Part shown: positions 26,432 to 38,686 of the stretch, one piece after another
Layout: the number at the start of each line of letters is the position of its first letter
How positions within the stretch are numbered: the first letter of the stretch is position 1
Source: Empedobacter sedimenti
GTDB taxonomy: Bacteria; Bacteroidota; Bacteroidia; Flavobacteriales; Weeksellaceae
Direction: 5' to 3'
NCBI RefSeq assembly: GCF_030005555.1
Contig: NZ_JASCQG010000008.1
Span: 1-64,000, forward strand
Length of the DNA stretch: 64,000 bases
The notes under the pieces: model-generated
Told to the model about the DNA's origin: nothing
What the model saw: only the letters and a program-made list of their open reading frames with translations
The model's database searches: none
Translations under genes and position numbers: made by a program

Positions 26432-26911
26432 ATGAAATCTAAACTATTTATCACACTTGTCGTCATACAAATCTCCACAATACTCTCTGCGCAACAAAGA
26501 CAACAAAAAGGTCAAGAGTTTTTATATGGACCTACAATTGGTTATGCAAATCAAGCAGGAAACTTTGGTAAAATAGGCGCTTTTGGTTTTATTTCAATTG
26601 GAGAGTTAAATTTCTTGAAACTAGATCTCAATGCTAATATAACAGGAATGCAAGGAAAGACGAGCATTATTCCAGAAGCTGGATTAACCTTCTACAACTT
26701 TCCTCGAAGATTAGGAGGAATAGGTTTCTTTGCAGAAACAGAATTTACACCTTTCACTTTTACTCCAAAAGGAGGATTAACGATTTTTACTGTATTTGAC
26801 TTAGGATTTGGATACGGAATTGAAATGAGACAAAAAGAAAACTTTAAATCGATAGAAGGTTTTCAGGTCAGCTTCGGAATTAATATTCCTCTAAATTTTA
26901 ATATTTATTAA
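26432..26911 (+). CDS. Small outer membrane beta-barrel-like protein (tandem copy 2)
   Basis: A 159-residue paralogue of its two neighbours. Signal peptide MKSKLFITLVVIQISTILSAQ, then GPTIGYANQAGNFGKIGAFGF, IIPEAGLTFYNF and EFTPFTFTPKGGLTIFTVFDLGFGYG, which line up with copy 1. An upstream TTG at 26402 is in frame, but the ATG at 26432 directly opens the signal peptide. Function unknown; location inferred to be the outer membrane. Confidence 0.65.
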   Translation: MKSKLFITLVVIQISTILSAQQRQQKGQEFLYGPTIGYANQAGNFGKIGAFGFISIGELNFLKLDLNANITGMQGKTSIIPEAGLTFYNFPRRLGGIGFFAETEFTPFTFTPKGGLTIFTVFDLGFGYGIEMRQKENFKSIEGFQVSFGINIPLNFNIY

Positions 26912-26930
26912 AATTGCTTAATTTTATCCT

Positions 26931-27413
26931 ATGAAAAAAATCGTCTCAATATTTATTCTTTTAGCATGTTTTCAAGCTAAAGCACAACAAAATTTAACCG
27001 ATTATTTTACGATTAATTTGGGTTATGAATATTGGAACGGAAATTACGGAAAAGTTGGAACAGATTTATATTTGGTTCAACCAAATAACAATATTTTAGC
27101 TTTCAGCGCAAATGCAAATTTGGGTTATATGAAAGATAAATTTCGTGTTATTCCAGAAATTGGAGCTGGTTATATGTTCAATTTTGAAAATAATCCTGGC
27201 GATCCTTATAGCTCAAACTTTAGCTCAGCTTTCTACGTAATTCGCACAGAAGTTTCTCCTTGGACAATTACACCTAAAGTTGGTATTGCTGTATTAAGTT
27301 TATTAGAATTGAATGCTGGATATTCTTTTGAGTTTAGAGAAAATAAAGATTTTAAAGATATGAATGGTTTCCGAGCTGGTTTAACAATTCACTTACCTAC
27401 TCAGCTTTTTTAG
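26931..27413 (+). CDS. Small outer membrane beta-barrel-like protein (tandem copy 3)
   Basis: A 160-residue third copy. Signal peptide ends near KAQQN; FRVIPEIGAGYMF and VSPWTITPKVGIAVLSLLELNAGYSFEF match copies 1 and 2. It follows copy 2 by 19 bases, so copies 2 and 3 are one transcript. Its last 17 bases overlap the end of the convergent gene at 27397-27894. Function unknown. Confidence 0.65.
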   Translation: MKKIVSIFILLACFQAKAQQNLTDYFTINLGYEYWNGNYGKVGTDLYLVQPNNNILAFSANANLGYMKDKFRVIPEIGAGYMFNFENNPGDPYSSNFSSAFYVIRTEVSPWTITPKVGIAVLSLLELNAGYSFEFRENKDFKDMNGFRAGLTIHLPTQLF

Positions 27414-27894
27414 AATTTCTAATCGCTTTTCTCAATTCTTTTAAACGAATATATAAATCCGAAGTCGAAACATTTTCTTCAATTGCTTTAAAAACACCTT
27501 TATCTGTATAAAAGAAAATAATTGCTTCATGGTCAGCAACCTTAAAAGCATTTGTAATTCCATTAATTTTATTTTCTACCCACGACATTTTACATGTTTG
27601 TAAATCAAACGTGTGATCTTCATTCCCCAAAATATCTTTGAAAATTAATTGTTCCCCTTGTACATATAGAACTCCACTCCCTTGAAATGATTTCATTTTC
27701 AAAAATCTCCCTTGCGGACGCCCTATATTGTAACGAACAACAGCTTTTATTGTAACGTTATGTGGTAAACTCTCTAATGTATACAATTCATTCTTTTGAC
27801 GAACTTTAGCATCAGAAACGGCAATAACAAAGAAAATCGAAACAAAAATTCCGAAAATCAAAAAAATAATTAAGATAGATAATAGCGCTGCCAT
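27397..27894 (-). CDS. Membrane-anchored protein of unknown function
   Basis: A 165-residue protein with one N-terminal transmembrane helix (about residues 2-26) and a soluble, beta-rich domain (IKAVVRYNIGRPQGRF, GSGVLYVQGEQLIFKDILG, EAIIFFYTDKGVFKAI) ending in a basic helix. The layout could suit a PH- or GRAM-like fold, but that is a guess. It ends inside the tail of the convergent barrel gene. No family recognised. Confidence 0.6.
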   Translation of the reverse strand: MAALLSILIIFLIFGIFVSIFFVIAVSDAKVRQKNELYTLESLPHNVTIKAVVRYNIGRPQGRFLKMKSFQGSGVLYVQGEQLIFKDILGNEDHTFDLQTCKMSWVENKINGITNAFKVADHEAIIFFYTDKGVFKAIEENVSTSDLYIRLKELRKAIRNSKKAE

Positions 27895-27995
27895 ATATGT
27901 TAAAAATGTTAGGATAAAGTTATAAAAAACCTTGAACTATACTCTATATAATCCTATTTTTTTACCTTAGCCTTGCAAACAACTAAAAATTATAA

Positions 27996-28571
27996 ATGAA
28001 TAAATTAATTTGGCTCTTATTTCCTACGGCAATTTTTGCTCAGAAAGGGGAAACACAAATCAAAATTAACACGCTAACATTACCGTTAGCTATGGTTAAT
28101 CTTGGAGTGGAACACGCTATTACAGACAAAATAACTTTACAAGCTGACGGATTCATTTCTCCTTGGAAATCATTTGCCGGAAATCATTTTCAAATGTATA
28201 TGGCTTTTGGTGAAGGAAGATATTACTTTGATAAATCTTTCAGCAAATTTTATGTTGGTCCAAATATCGGTGTTGGATTCTTTGATATTCAAAAATGGAA
28301 TTATTGGAATACTGATAAATACCAACGTGGTTTTACCATCTTAACTGGTGCAACAATTGGTTATCAAGCAAAATTGAATGAACATTTTAGTTTAGATGTT
28401 TTTGTTGGTGGAGGTCACTCTGCTGGTAATTACAAAGGCTACTATAAAGAAGATTCTCCTAATTTTGGACGTTATGACTCTGCTCAGTCATTCAACAAAA
28501 GTGGTGAATGGATGTTATATAAAGGCGGTGTTATGCTGACTTACAAGTTTAAACGAAAAAAATCCAACTAA
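27996..28571 (+). CDS. DUF3575-like outer membrane protein
   Basis: A 191-residue exported protein with a short signal peptide (WLLFPTAIFAQK). It resembles the DUF3575 group: IKINTLTLPLAMVNLGVEHAITDKITLQ, then GEGRYYFDKSFSKFYVGPNIGVGFF and a barrel-like C-terminus (GATIGYQAKLNEHFSLDVFVGGG). The family is confined largely to Bacteroidota and has no known function; the sequence suggests an outer membrane barrel. It is monocistronic, closed by a strong terminator. Confidence 0.72.
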   Translation: MNKLIWLLFPTAIFAQKGETQIKINTLTLPLAMVNLGVEHAITDKITLQADGFISPWKSFAGNHFQMYMAFGEGRYYFDKSFSKFYVGPNIGVGFFDIQKWNYWNTDKYQRGFTILTGATIGYQAKLNEHFSLDVFVGGGHSAGNYKGYYKEDSPNFGRYDSAQSFNKSGEWMLYKGGVMLTYKFKRKKSN

Positions 28572-28590
28572 AAAATTAGTTGGATTTTTT
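28557..28590. terminator. Bidirectional intrinsic terminator between convergent genes
   Basis: AAAATCCAACTAA pairs with TTAGTTGGATTTT over 13 perfect pairs with a short A-loop, A-tract before and T-tract after. It ends the DUF3575-like gene (plus) and can also end the E2 gene (minus). Confidence 0.88.
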
Positions 28591-28612
28591 TTATCTAATT
28601 CTGTCTAATTAT

Positions 28613-29935
28613 TTAAACAGGTGTATTCATATCAAAAGCCTCAAGATATTCGGCAACACGTTTTACAAACATACCTCCCAAAGCGCCATCAACAACACGA
28701 TGATCGTATGCATGAGATAAGTACATTTTGTGACGAATTGCAATCATATCTCCTTGTGGAGTCTCAATAACTGCTGGTTTTTTCACAATTGCCCCTACAG
28801 CTAAAATAGCTACTTGTGGTTGAGGAATAATTGGTGTTCCTAATGTATTCCCGAAAGAACCAATATTTGTAATTGTATAAGTCCCACCTTGAATTTCTAC
28901 TGGTTTCAATTTATTGTTACGAGAACGGTTTGCTAAATCATTTACCTGAGAAGCTAATCCCGCTAAATTGTATTGATCTGCATTTTTGATAACTGGAACT
29001 ATCAAATTTCCACTTGGTAAAGCAGCTGCCATACCAATATTGATGTTTTTCTTTTTGATGATTTTATCTCCATCAACAGAAACATTAATCATTGGAAAGT
29101 CTTGAATAGCTTTTGCTACAGCTTCGATAAAAATTGGCATGAATGTGATTTTCTCACCATGTTTCTTCTGAAACTCATTTTTATTTTTATCTCTCCATAA
29201 CACAATATTCGTCATATCAACTTCTACGAAAGACGTTACATGCGGTGCAATTTGTTTTGCTTGTAGCATATTTTGCGCAATAATTTTACGCATTCTATCC
29301 ATTTCGATGATTTCATCACCTTCACCAACAGAAATTGGTGCAGATTGCACTTGTGGTGCTTGAGGTTGAGCAACTGGTGCAGCAACAGAAGTCGTAGCAA
29401 CTGTTTTCGCTGGTTGATTTCCTCTATTTTTAACGAAATTTAAAATATCATCTTTTGTTACGCGTCCATCTTTACCAGAACCAGAAATTTGATCTAATTC
29501 TGTTTGAGAAACACCTTCTTCTTTCGCAATAGATTTTACTAAAGGAGAATAAAATTTATCATCAGACGAAGTTATTACAGTTTCAGATTTTATTGTTGCA
29601 ACTTCTGTCTCTATAGATTTTGCAGCATCTGCAATTTCCTCATCACTATTATCAGATGAAGTTTCTGTTGCTTCTTCTGTTTGTTCAACAACTCCATCAA
29701 CAGATAAAATTGCAATTGGTTCACCAACTTTTGCAATTCCGTCAACAGGAACTAATATTTCTTTTAAAACCCCAGCTACTGGCGAAGGAACATCAGAATC
29801 TACTTTATCAGTAGCGATTTCTACAACCGATTCGTCTTCGGCAATAGTATCACCAATATTTTTTATCCAATTGGTTACAGTGGCTTCCATCACACCTTCA
29901 CCCATCGAAGGTAGAATTAATTTATAGTCAGACAT
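28613..29935 (-). CDS. 2-oxoacid dehydrogenase complex E2 (lipoyl acyltransferase)
   Basis: A 440-residue dihydrolipoamide acyltransferase. Lipoyl domain at 1-78 with the lipoylated Lys44 in EIATDKVDSD, a form common in branched-chain complexes. A flexible linker follows, then a peripheral-subunit-binding domain at about 127-168 (SPLVKSIAKEEGVSQ...GKDGRVTKDDIL). The catalytic domain ends with His412 and Asp416 in YDHRVVDGALGG. It takes an acyl group from the E1 enzyme to coenzyme A. The branched-chain assignment (BkdB) is favoured over pyruvate or 2-oxoglutarate but not certain. E1 and E3 genes are not adjacent. Confidence 0.9.
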   Translation of the reverse strand: MSDYKLILPSMGEGVMEATVTNWIKNIGDTIAEDESVVEIATDKVDSDVPSPVAGVLKEILVPVDGIAKVGEPIAILSVDGVVEQTEEATETSSDNSDEEIADAAKSIETEVATIKSETVITSSDDKFYSPLVKSIAKEEGVSQTELDQISGSGKDGRVTKDDILNFVKNRGNQPAKTVATTSVAAPVAQPQAPQVQSAPISVGEGDEIIEMDRMRKIIAQNMLQAKQIAPHVTSFVEVDMTNIVLWRDKNKNEFQKKHGEKITFMPIFIEAVAKAIQDFPMINVSVDGDKIIKKKNINIGMAAALPSGNLIVPVIKNADQYNLAGLASQVNDLANRSRNNKLKPVEIQGGTYTITNIGSFGNTLGTPIIPQPQVAILAVGAIVKKPAVIETPQGDMIAIRHKMYLSHAYDHRVVDGALGGMFVKRVAEYLEAFDMNTPV

Positions 29936-30111
29936 CTTTGTGTTATTTGCTTCTTACAAATCTAAACATTTTTTCGATTCAAAAAAATACTCGAATAAAG
30001 TTTAAATGATTCGTAATTATATTATCAGCAAAAATACTTTAATAAATTATCTTTTTAATAAAAATTTTAATTTTAAATGATTATTTATTAATAATCTACA
30101 TTTTTTTCCAT

Positions 30112-30140
30112 AAAAAAATCCCCCAATCTAGGATTGAGGG
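30112..30140 (-). terminator. Intrinsic terminator of the rpoBC-DUF3467 transcript
   Basis: On the minus strand CCCTCAAT and ATTGGGGG form an 8-bp stem (G-U included) with a 5-base loop, followed by ATTTTTTT (30112-30119). It sits 28 bases after the DUF3467 stop. Confidence 0.88.
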
Positions 30141-30167
30141 ACTTTTGAATTATTTAAAAATAATTTC

Positions 30168-30461
30168 TTAAGCTTCGTAAGCAGCTGTACCGTTGTTTAC
30201 TTGAGGTTCTTTGATTTCACCAAAGCTTTTCTCGAAGTTTACTACGTTTTCAGCTAACGATTTAGATAATTGTTTCGCTTGTAAAGGAGATAAAATAATA
30301 CGAGATTTTACTGATGGTCTAGCACCTGGTAAAAATTGTACGAAATCTACAACGAACTCAGATGGTGAGTGGTTGATGATTGCTCCTGTTGCATAAACAC
30401 CTTGAGCTACTAATTCGTTTAACTCAATGTTTAATCCTTCGTTTTGTTGATTTTCTGACAT
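30168..30461 (-). CDS. DUF3467 protein
   Basis: A 97-residue protein of the DUF3467 family. Recognisable blocks are NHSPSEFVVDFVQFLPGARPSVKSRIILSPLQAKQL (read as two parts: the SEFVVDF motif and the KSRIILSP motif). It starts on the last base of the rpoC stop codon (one-base overlap), a linkage conserved in many Bacteroidota. Function is unknown, but the fixed link suggests a tie to RNA polymerase. It is the last gene before the operon terminator. Confidence 0.88.
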   Translation of the reverse strand: MSENQQNEGLNIELNELVAQGVYATGAIINHSPSEFVVDFVQFLPGARPSVKSRIILSPLQAKQLSKSLAENVVNFEKSFGEIKEPQVNNGTAAYEA

Positions 30462-33400
30462 TATAATTCTTGTTTTGCGTTTATTAATTCCTCGTACTCA
30501 CGATTAGATCCTACGATGATGTTTTGATACTCTTTAAGTCCAGTTCCTGCAGGAATTAAGTGTCCAACGATAACGTTTTCTTTCAATCCTACTAAACCGT
30601 CTACTTTACCAGCTACAGCTGCTTCGTTAAGAACTTTTGTAGTTTCCTGGAACGATGCTGCAGACATGAAAGATTTAGTTTGTAAAGACGCTCTTGTAAT
30701 ACCTTGTAAAACTGCCTCTGCTGTTGCAGGTAAAGCCTCACGAGCTGTTACTAAGTTTTTATCTTCACGTTTTAATTTAGAGTTTTCGTCACGTAATTCG
30801 CGAACTGTGATGATTTGTCCTGGTTTCAAATCAGTACTATCACCAGCATCTTCTACGACTTTCATACCGAATAAACGATCATTTTCTTCCATGAAATCGT
30901 CTTTGTGCTCTAAACTATCTTCTAAGAATCTTGAATCTCCTGAATCTACAATTCGAACTTTACGTAACATTTGACGTACGATAATCTCGAAGTGTTTGTC
31001 ATCGATTTTTACACCTTGTAAACGATATACATCTTGAATTTCGTTTACTAAGTATTCTTGAACCGCTGTTGGTCCTAAGATTTTCAAGATATCTTCTGGA
31101 GTTGTTGCTCCATCAGATAAAGGCTCACCAGCGCGAACAAAGTCATTCTCTTGAACTAAGATTTGTGCTGATAATTTAACTAAGTAACGACGGATTTCAC
31201 CATTTTTAGATTCAACAATGATCTCACGGTTACCACGTTTAATTTTACCAAAAGATACAACACCATCCATTTCACAAACTACTGCAGGATTAGATGGATT
31301 ACGAGCTTCTAATAACTCTGTAATACGAGGTAAACCTCCTGTAATATCGCCAGATTTAGCTGATTTACGAGGAATCTTAACTAAGATTTTACCTGCATTA
31401 ATTTTTTCTCCATCATTTACCATTAAGTGTGCTCCTACTGGTAAGTTGTATGTTTTTTCTTCTCCGTCAATCGTAATAACTCTTAAAGCTGGTACTAATT
31501 TCTTGTTACGAGATTCTGAGATTACTTTCTCTTGGAATCCTGTTTGCTCATCAATTTCAATTTGATAAGTAACACCTTGCTCTAATTGTTCGTATTCAAT
31601 CTTACCTGTTGATTCTGCAATAATAACCCCATTATATGGATCCCAACTAGCAATTACTTGACCTTTCTCAACTTTAGCTCCGTTTTTAACAGATAAAATT
31701 GTACCGTAAGCAATGTTAGTTTGTTGACGTACATTTCCTAATTCATCTAAAACTTTCATTTCAGTAGAACGAGAAACAACTGTATCAACTTTATTACCTG
31801 CATCATCTGTCGATTCAACTGTACGTAAATCATCAAATTCTACAATACCATTTACTTTTGCATTAACAGTATTTTGCTCAGAAACGTTACCAGCTGTACC
31901 CCCAACGTGGAATGTACGTAATGTTAACTGTGTACCAGGCTCACCAATAGATTGTGCAGCAACTACACCTACAGATTCACCTTTCTGAACACCTTTACCT
32001 GTTGCTAAGTTACGTCCGTAACATTTAGCACAGATACCTGTTTTAGCTTCACAAGTTAATGGAGAGCGAACTTCTATTTTTTCAATACCAGCGGCTTCAA
32101 TAGCTTCACCAGCTTCTTCAGTAATGATATTACCTGCAGAAATGATTAACTCACCATTATCTGGATTGTAAATGTCATTTAAAGAAGTACGACCTAATAC
32201 ACGAGAAGATAAACTTTCAATAATTTCTTCTTTTTTCTTAAGTGCAGATACTTCTAAACCTCTTAATGTACCACAATCTTCGTGCATTACGATAACGTCT
32301 TGTGCAACGTCAACTAAACGACGAGTCAAGTATCCAGCATCTGCAGTTTTTAAGGCAGTATCGGCAAGACCTTTACGCGCACCGTGCGAAGAAATAAAGT
32401 ACTCTAAGATAGACAGACCTTCACGGAAGTTAGAGATAATTGGGTTTTCGATGATATCCCCACCAGTAGAACCAGCTTTTTGAGGTTTAGCCATCAATCC
32501 ACGCATACCTGATAACTGACGAATTTGCTCTTTAGATCCACGTGCTCCAGAATCAAGCATCATGAATACAGAGTTAAATCCTTGTTGATCTTCTGTCATA
32601 CGCTTCATTACAATTTCAGTTAAAGTCGCGTTTGTTGTTGTCCAAACATCAATAACTTGGTTGTAACGTTCGTTATTTGTAATAAGACCCATGTTATAGT
32701 TCATCTTAATGTTCTCAACTTGGTTGATCGCACCAGAGATAAGGTCTTTCTTTTGTTCTGGGATTAAGATATCTCCTAATGAGAATGATAAACCACCCTC
32801 GAAGGCATTACGGTATCCTAATTGTTTCATATCATCTAAGAAAGCAGCCGTTGTAGGGAAATCTGTAATCTTGATGATTTTATTAATAATTGTACGTAAC
32901 GACTTTTTCGTTAATACTTCATTAATATAACCTACTTGTTTCGGAACGATTTGGTTGAATAACACACGTCCTACTGAAGTTTCGATTAATTGATTTTCTA
33001 CTAACTCCTCTCCTACACGAATTGTTCCTTTTACACGAATTGGCGCGTTTAAGTCAACAGCTCCTTCGTTGTATGCAATTTGAACTTCTTCGTCTGAATA
33101 GAAAGTTAATCCTTCACCTTTTACTGTAAATTGGTGGTCAGTACGACGAATTTTCGTCATGTAGTAAAGACCTAAAACCATATCCTGAGAAGGTACAGTA
33201 ATTGGAGAACCATTTGCAGGATTCAAAATATTTTGAGAAGCCAACATTAATAATTGTGCTTCTAAAACAGCTTCTGGTCCTAATGGTAAGTGAACAGCCA
33301 TCTGGTCACCATCGAAATCGGCATTGAAGGCAGTACACACTAATGGGTGTAAACGAATTGCTTTACCTTCGATTAATTTCGGTTGGAATGCTTGGATACC

Positions 33401-34738
33401 TAAACGGTGTAACGTAGGGGCACGGTTTAATAAAACTGGGTGTCCTTTAATTACGTTTTCTAAAATATCCCAAACAACTGGCTCTTTTCTATCGATAATT
33501 TTCTTAGCCGATTTAACTGTTTTTACAATTCCACGCTCGATTAATTTACGAACTACGAATGGTTTGTATAATTCAGCTGCCATATCTTTTGGTAAACCAC
33601 ATTCGTGTAATTTAAGTGTTGGTCCAACAACAATTACAGAACGAGCAGAATAATCCACACGTTTACCTAATAAGTTTTGACGGAAACGACCTTGTTTACC
33701 TTTTAATGAATCAGATAATGATTTTAACGGACGGTTACCATCAGCTTTTACAGCAGATGCTTTACGTGTGTTATCGAATAATGAATCAACCGCTTCTTGT
33801 AACATACGTTTTTCATTACGTAAGATTACCTCTGGCGCTTTGATTTCCATTAATCGTTTTAAACGATTATTACGGATAATTACACGACGATATAAATCAT
33901 TTAAATCTGACGTTGCAAAACGACCACCATCTAATGGAACTAATGGACGTAATTCTGGTGGAATAACCGGAATAACGCGCATTACCATCCATTCTGGACG
34001 GTTTACGTGGTGCATATTTGACTCACGTAACGACTCAACAACTTGTAAACGTTTTAACGCTTCTGTACGACGTTGTTTAGATGTTTCGTTATGTGCTTTG
34101 TGTCTTAATTCGTAAGATAACTCATCTAAATTAATACGAGATAATAAGTCTTCTAAAGCCTCAGCACCCATTTTCGCAACGAACTTGCTTGGATCTGTAT
34201 CTTCAAGATATTGATTCTCGATCGGAAGAGTTTCTAAGATATCTAAGTACTCTTCTTCTGATAAGAAATCTAATCTATTTAATTCTTCACCTTCTGGTCC
34301 TTTTGCGATACCTGGTTGAATCACTACATATCTTTCGTAGTAAATTACCATATCTAATTTCTTAGATGGTAATCCTAAGATGTAACCAATTTTGTTTGGT
34401 AATGAACGGAAATACCAAATATGTGCAATTGGCACAACAAGGTTGATGTGTCCAATACGCTCACGACGAACTTTCTTTTCAGTAACTTCAACCCCACAAC
34501 GGTCACAAACGATACCTTTATAACGGATTCTTTTATATTTTCCGCAGGCACATTCATAATCTTTTACAGGTCCAAAGATACGCTCACAGAATAACCCGTC
34601 ACGCTCTGGTTTGTGCGTTCTATAGTTAATCGTTTCAGGTTTTAAAACTTCACCTTTAGATTCTTGAAGAATCGATTCTGGAGAAGCTAACCCAATACGA
34701 ATTTTTGAGAATTGACTTGTTTTATTTTTTGTTGACAT
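30461..34738 (-). CDS. rpoC: RNA polymerase subunit beta'
   Basis: The 1425-residue largest catalytic subunit. N-terminal zinc finger [11 protein letters not shown]...VCDRCGVE, the catalytic [12 protein letters not shown] loop with three Asp residues for the active-site Mg, and the bridge and trigger helix region around [19 protein letters not shown]. The second zinc site has the [13 protein letters not shown] cysteines, and the C-terminal part ends near [11 protein letters not shown]. Slightly longer than E. coli (1407). Transcribed 62 bases after rpoB. Confidence 0.98.
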   Translation of the reverse strand: MSTKNKTSQFSKIRIGLASPESILQESKGEVLKPETINYRTHKPERDGLFCERIFGPVKDYECACGKYKRIRYKGIVCDRCGVEVTEKKVRRERIGHINLVVPIAHIWYFRSLPNKIGYILGLPSKKLDMVIYYERYVVIQPGIAKGPEGEELNRLDFLSEEEYLDILETLPIENQYLEDTDPSKFVAKMGAEALEDLLSRINLDELSYELRHKAHNETSKQRRTEALKRLQVVESLRESNMHHVNRPEWMVMRVIPVIPPELRPLVPLDGGRFATSDLNDLYRRVIIRNNRLKRLMEIKAPEVILRNEKRMLQEAVDSLFDNTRKASAVKADGNRPLKSLSDSLKGKQGRFRQNLLGKRVDYSARSVIVVGPTLKLHECGLPKDMAAELYKPFVVRKLIERGIVKTVKSAKKIIDRKEPVVWDILENVIKGHPVLLNRAPTLHRLGIQAFQPKLIEGKAIRLHPLVCTAFNADFDGDQMAVHLPLGPEAVLEAQLLMLASQNILNPANGSPITVPSQDMVLGLYYMTKIRRTDHQFTVKGEGLTFYSDEEVQIAYNEGAVDLNAPIRVKGTIRVGEELVENQLIETSVGRVLFNQIVPKQVGYINEVLTKKSLRTIINKIIKITDFPTTAAFLDDMKQLGYRNAFEGGLSFSLGDILIPEQKKDLISGAINQVENIKMNYNMGLITNNERYNQVIDVWTTTNATLTEIVMKRMTEDQQGFNSVFMMLDSGARGSKEQIRQLSGMRGLMAKPQKAGSTGGDIIENPIISNFREGLSILEYFISSHGARKGLADTALKTADAGYLTRRLVDVAQDVIVMHEDCGTLRGLEVSALKKKEEIIESLSSRVLGRTSLNDIYNPDNGELIISAGNIITEEAGEAIEAAGIEKIEVRSPLTCEAKTGICAKCYGRNLATGKGVQKGESVGVVAAQSIGEPGTQLTLRTFHVGGTAGNVSEQNTVNAKVNGIVEFDDLRTVESTDDAGNKVDTVVSRSTEMKVLDELGNVRQQTNIAYGTILSVKNGAKVEKGQVIASWDPYNGVIIAESTGKIEYEQLEQGVTYQIEIDEQTGFQEKVISESRNKKLVPALRVITIDGEEKTYNLPVGAHLMVNDGEKINAGKILVKIPRKSAKSGDITGGLPRITELLEARNPSNPAVVCEMDGVVSFGKIKRGNREIIVESKNGEIRRYLVKLSAQILVQENDFVRAGEPLSDGATTPEDILKILGPTAVQEYLVNEIQDVYRLQGVKIDDKHFEIIVRQMLRKVRIVDSGDSRFLEDSLEHKDDFMEENDRLFGMKVVEDAGDSTDLKPGQIITVRELRDENSKLKREDKNLVTAREALPATAEAVLQGITRASLQTKSFMSAASFQETTKVLNEAAVAGKVDGLVGLKENVIVGHLIPAGTGLKEYQNIIVGSNREYEELINAKQEL

Positions 34739-34800
34739 ATAGAAATGTATCTAACAATTATATTATAACTAACGAAAAGGTAGAATAATAGGTTGCCCTA

Positions 34801-37800
34801 TTATTCTTCCAAGTTTATGTCTAATCCAAGACCTTGTAATTCGTGTAACAATACGTTAAACGATTCTGGAATTCCAGGTTCTGGCATTGGCTCTCCTTTT
34901 ACGATTGCTTCGTAAGTTTTTGCACGTCCAATTACGTCATCCGACTTAACTGTTAAGATTTCGCGTAGGATATTAGATGCACCAAATGCTTCTAATGCCC
35001 AAACCTCCATCTCTCCAAAACGTTGACCACCGAATTGTGCTTTACCTCCTAATGGTTGTTGAGTAATTAATGAGTATGGTCCGATAGAACGCGCGTGCAT
35101 TTTGTCGTCAACCATGTGTCCTAATTTCAACATGTAGATAACACCTACAGTCGCTTTTTGATCAAAACGCTCTCCTGTGTTACCATCATATAAATATGTT
35201 GTACCATGCTTAGGAATACCTGCTTCTTCTGTGATACGATCGATATCAGCAATTTCAGCTCCGTCGAAGATAGGTGTAGCAAATTTTTGTCCCATTTTAA
35301 GACCTGCCCATCCTAATACCGTTTCATAAATCTGACCGATATTCATACGAGAAGGTACCCCAAGTGGGTTAAGAACGATATTTACTGGTGTCCCGTCTTC
35401 TAAGAAAGGCATATCTTCGTCACGAACGATACGAGCAACAATACCTTTGTTACCATGGCGTCCGGCCATTTTATCCCCAACTCTTAATTTACGTTTTTTC
35501 GCAATATAGATTTTCGCTAATTTCACGATACCTGCAGGTAACTCATCTCCAACAGAGATTGTAAATCTTTCGCGGTTAAGAGCTCCTTGTAAATCGTTGT
35601 ACTTAATTTTGTAATTATGTATTAACTCTTTTACTAATTCGTTCTTATCCTCATCTGTTGTCCAAAGAGATTCTGCACCTGTTAAGTTTAGATAATCTTC
35701 AACGTTAGATAAGATTTTTTGTGTGTATTTTACACCTTTCTTGATTACTTCTTCGTTCAAGTCGTTGTAAATACCTTGAGAAGTTTTTCCGTTTAATAAA
35801 ACGTACAATTTCTCTAATAATACTTCTCTTAATTCGTTGAATTTAACGTCGTACTCAGCTTCTACACTATCAATGATAGCTTTATCTTGAGAACGTTTAC
35901 GTTTATCTTTTATACTACGTGAGAATAATTTTTTGTCGATAACAACACCACGTAATGATGGAGAAGCTTTAAGAGAAGCATCTTTTACATCACCAGCTTT
36001 ATCTCCAAAGATTGCACGTAATAATTTTTCTTCAGGTGTTGGATCAGATTCTCCTTTTGGAGTGATCTTACCAATTAAGATATCACCAGGTTTTACTTCT
36101 GCTCCGATACGAATCATACCGTTTTCGTCTAAGTCTTTAGTAGCCTCTTCCGAAACGTTAGGAATATCAGAAGTTAATTCTTCCATACCTAATTTTGTAT
36201 CACGTACATCTAATGAATACTCATCGATGTGGATAGATGTAAACCAGTCTTCACGAACAGCTTTTTCAGAAATTACAATGGCATCCTCAAAGTTGTACCC
36301 TTGCCAAGGCATAAAGGCAACAACCATATTACGACCAATTGCTAATTCTCCTCCTTCTGTTGCATAACCTTCAGATAAAACTTGTCCTTTCTCTACACGA
36401 TCACCAACTTTTACGATTGGTTTCAACGTAATTGTAGTTCCTTGATTCGTTTTTCTAAATTTAGTTAAATTATATGTTTTCTCAGATGAGTCAAAGTTTA
36501 CTAACTCTTCGTCTTCTGTTCTATCATATTTAATTGTTATAATGTCAGCATCAACGTATGTTACTGTACCTTCGCGTTCTGCATTTACTAAGATTCTTGA
36601 ATCTTTCGCAACTTGCTTCTCTAATCCAGTACCTACGATAGGTGCTTGAGGTTTTAATAATGGAACTGCCTGACGCATCATGTTCGATCCCATTAACGCA
36701 CGGTTGGCGTCATCATGCTCCAAGAAAGGAATTAATGATGCTGAGATAGAAGCAATCTGGTTAGGTGCAACGTCGATTAAATCAACTTCTGCTGGCGTTA
36801 CAACAGGGAAATCCCCATCCTCACGAGCAGTTACACGTTCAGTAGCAATAGTACCATCGTCTGTCATGTCGATATTGGCTTGAGCAATTACTTTTGATTC
36901 TTCCTCTTCCGCAGTTAAATAGATTGGTGCTGATTCGACGTCCACTTTTCCATCTTCTACTTTTCTGTACGGTGTTTCGATGAACCCTAAGTTATTAACT
37001 TTAGCGAATACACATAATGACGAAATCAAACCAATGTTTGGTCCCTCAGGAGTTTCAATTGGACATAAACGTCCGTAATGAGTGTGGTGTACGTCACGTA
37101 CCTCGAATCCCGCTCTTTCTCTTGATAAACCTCCAGGTCCTAATGCTGATAAACGACGTTTGTGTGTAATCTCTGATAATGGATTTGTTTGGTCCATGAA
37201 CTGAGATAACTGGTTCGTTCCGAAGAATGAGTTAATAACAGATGATAATGTTTTAGCATTAATCAAATCGATTGGTGTAAATACCTCGTTGTCACGAACA
37301 TTCATTCTTTCGCGGATAGTTCTAGCCATACGTGCTAAACCTACTCCGAATTGGCTAGCCATTTGCTCACCTACCGTTCTTACACGACGGTTAGATAAGT
37401 GGTCAATATCATCCACCTCTGCTTTAGAGTTGATTAATTCGATTAAGTATTTAATAATCGAAATGATATCTTCACGAGTCAATACTTGAATATCCTCGCT
37501 AATGCTTAAGCCTAATTTTTTATTTAATCTGTAACGACCTACTTCACCTAATGAATAACGTTGATCAGAGAAGAATAATTTATCAATAATTCCTCTTGCT
37601 GTCTCCTCATCTGGTGGCTCAGCGTTACGTAATTGTCTATAGATATACTCTACGGCTTCTTTTTCAGTATTCGTAGGGTCTTTCTGTAGGGTATTATGGA
37701 TAATTCCATAGTCTGCAGAATTAATATCTTCTTTGTGTAATAAGATTGTCTTAACACCAGAATCTACGATTTGATCGATGTGATCTTTCTCTAAGATTGT

Positions 37801-38643
37801 TTCACGGTCTAAGATAATTTCATTACGTTCGATAGATACAACTTCTCCAGTATCTTCATCTACGAAATCCTCGTGCCATGTGTTTAATACACGTGCAGCA
37901 AGTTTACGACCTACAACTTTCTTTAAATTAGCTTTATTAACTTTTACTTCTTCTGCTAAGTCGAAAATTTCTAAGATATCTTTATCTCTTTCGTATCCGA
38001 TAGCACGTAATAAAGTAGTTAATGGTAACTTTTTCTTACGATCGATGTAAGCGTACATTACGCTGTTGATGTCTGTTGCGAACTCAATCCAAGATCCTTT
38101 GAAAGGAATGATACGAGATGAGTACAATTTTGTACCATTCGCGTGGAAAGATTGTCCGAAGAATACCCCAGGAGAACGGTGTAATTGAGATACAATAACA
38201 CGCTCTGCACCATTGATAATAAATGATCCTGAAGGAGACATGTAAGGAATTGTTCCTAAGTATACGTCTTGTACAACAGTTTCGAAATCTTCGTGCTCTT
38301 CGTCAGTACAGTACAATTTAAGACGAGCTTTTAATGGTACACTGTACGTTAATCCTCTTTCGATACACTCATCAATTGTGTAACGTGGTGGATCTACGAA
38401 ATAATCTAAGAATTCTAAAACAAACTGATTGCGAGTATCCGTAATCGGAAAATTCTCAGCAAATGTTCGGTAAAGACCCTCATTTTTTCGTTGGTCAGGT
38501 CTTGTTTCCAACTGGAAAAAATCTTCAAACGATTTGATCTGAATGTCAAGGAAATCAGGGAATTGAGCGACTGCTTTTGCAGAAGAAAAGCTCAATCTTT
38601 CTTTTTTCTCAGTCGAGTTGCTTAATGTTGCTTTAGTGGCCAA
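34801..38643 (-). CDS. rpoB: RNA polymerase subunit beta
   Basis: The 1280-residue beta subunit, shorter than the 1342 of E. coli because of the usual Bacteroidota indels. The rifampicin pocket is visible in [40 protein letters not shown] (residues as two adjacent blocks), with the conserved Asp, His and Ser of the susceptible form. GRHGNKGIV and the C-terminal [14 protein letters not shown] are also present. It follows rplL across a 102-base gap that holds a hairpin. Start at 38643 matches the family. Confidence 0.98.
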   Translation of the reverse strand: MATKATLSNSTEKKERLSFSSAKAVAQFPDFLDIQIKSFEDFFQLETRPDQRKNEGLYRTFAENFPITDTRNQFVLEFLDYFVDPPRYTIDECIERGLTYSVPLKARLKLYCTDEEHEDFETVVQDVYLGTIPYMSPSGSFIINGAERVIVSQLHRSPGVFFGQSFHANGTKLYSSRIIPFKGSWIEFATDINSVMYAYIDRKKKLPLTTLLRAIGYERDKDILEIFDLAEEVKVNKANLKKVVGRKLAARVLNTWHEDFVDEDTGEVVSIERNEIILDRETILEKDHIDQIVDSGVKTILLHKEDINSADYGIIHNTLQKDPTNTEKEAVEYIYRQLRNAEPPDEETARGIIDKLFFSDQRYSLGEVGRYRLNKKLGLSISEDIQVLTREDIISIIKYLIELINSKAEVDDIDHLSNRRVRTVGEQMASQFGVGLARMARTIRERMNVRDNEVFTPIDLINAKTLSSVINSFFGTNQLSQFMDQTNPLSEITHKRRLSALGPGGLSRERAGFEVRDVHHTHYGRLCPIETPEGPNIGLISSLCVFAKVNNLGFIETPYRKVEDGKVDVESAPIYLTAEEEESKVIAQANIDMTDDGTIATERVTAREDGDFPVVTPAEVDLIDVAPNQIASISASLIPFLEHDDANRALMGSNMMRQAVPLLKPQAPIVGTGLEKQVAKDSRILVNAEREGTVTYVDADIITIKYDRTEDEELVNFDSSEKTYNLTKFRKTNQGTTITLKPIVKVGDRVEKGQVLSEGYATEGGELAIGRNMVVAFMPWQGYNFEDAIVISEKAVREDWFTSIHIDEYSLDVRDTKLGMEELTSDIPNVSEEATKDLDENGMIRIGAEVKPGDILIGKITPKGESDPTPEEKLLRAIFGDKAGDVKDASLKASPSLRGVVIDKKLFSRSIKDKRKRSQDKAIIDSVEAEYDVKFNELREVLLEKLYVLLNGKTSQGIYNDLNEEVIKKGVKYTQKILSNVEDYLNLTGAESLWTTDEDKNELVKELIHNYKIKYNDLQGALNRERFTISVGDELPAGIVKLAKIYIAKKRKLRVGDKMAGRHGNKGIVARIVRDEDMPFLEDGTPVNIVLNPLGVPSRMNIGQIYETVLGWAGLKMGQKFATPIFDGAEIADIDRITEEAGIPKHGTTYLYDGNTGERFDQKATVGVIYMLKLGHMVDDKMHARSIGPYSLITQQPLGGKAQFGGQRFGEMEVWALEAFGASNILREILTVKSDDVIGRAKTYEAIVKGEPMPEPGIPESFNVLLHELQGLGLDINLEE

Positions 38644-38686
38644 TTTCGAATGAATTTTGGTTTATATAATGACTTTATGCGTAAAA

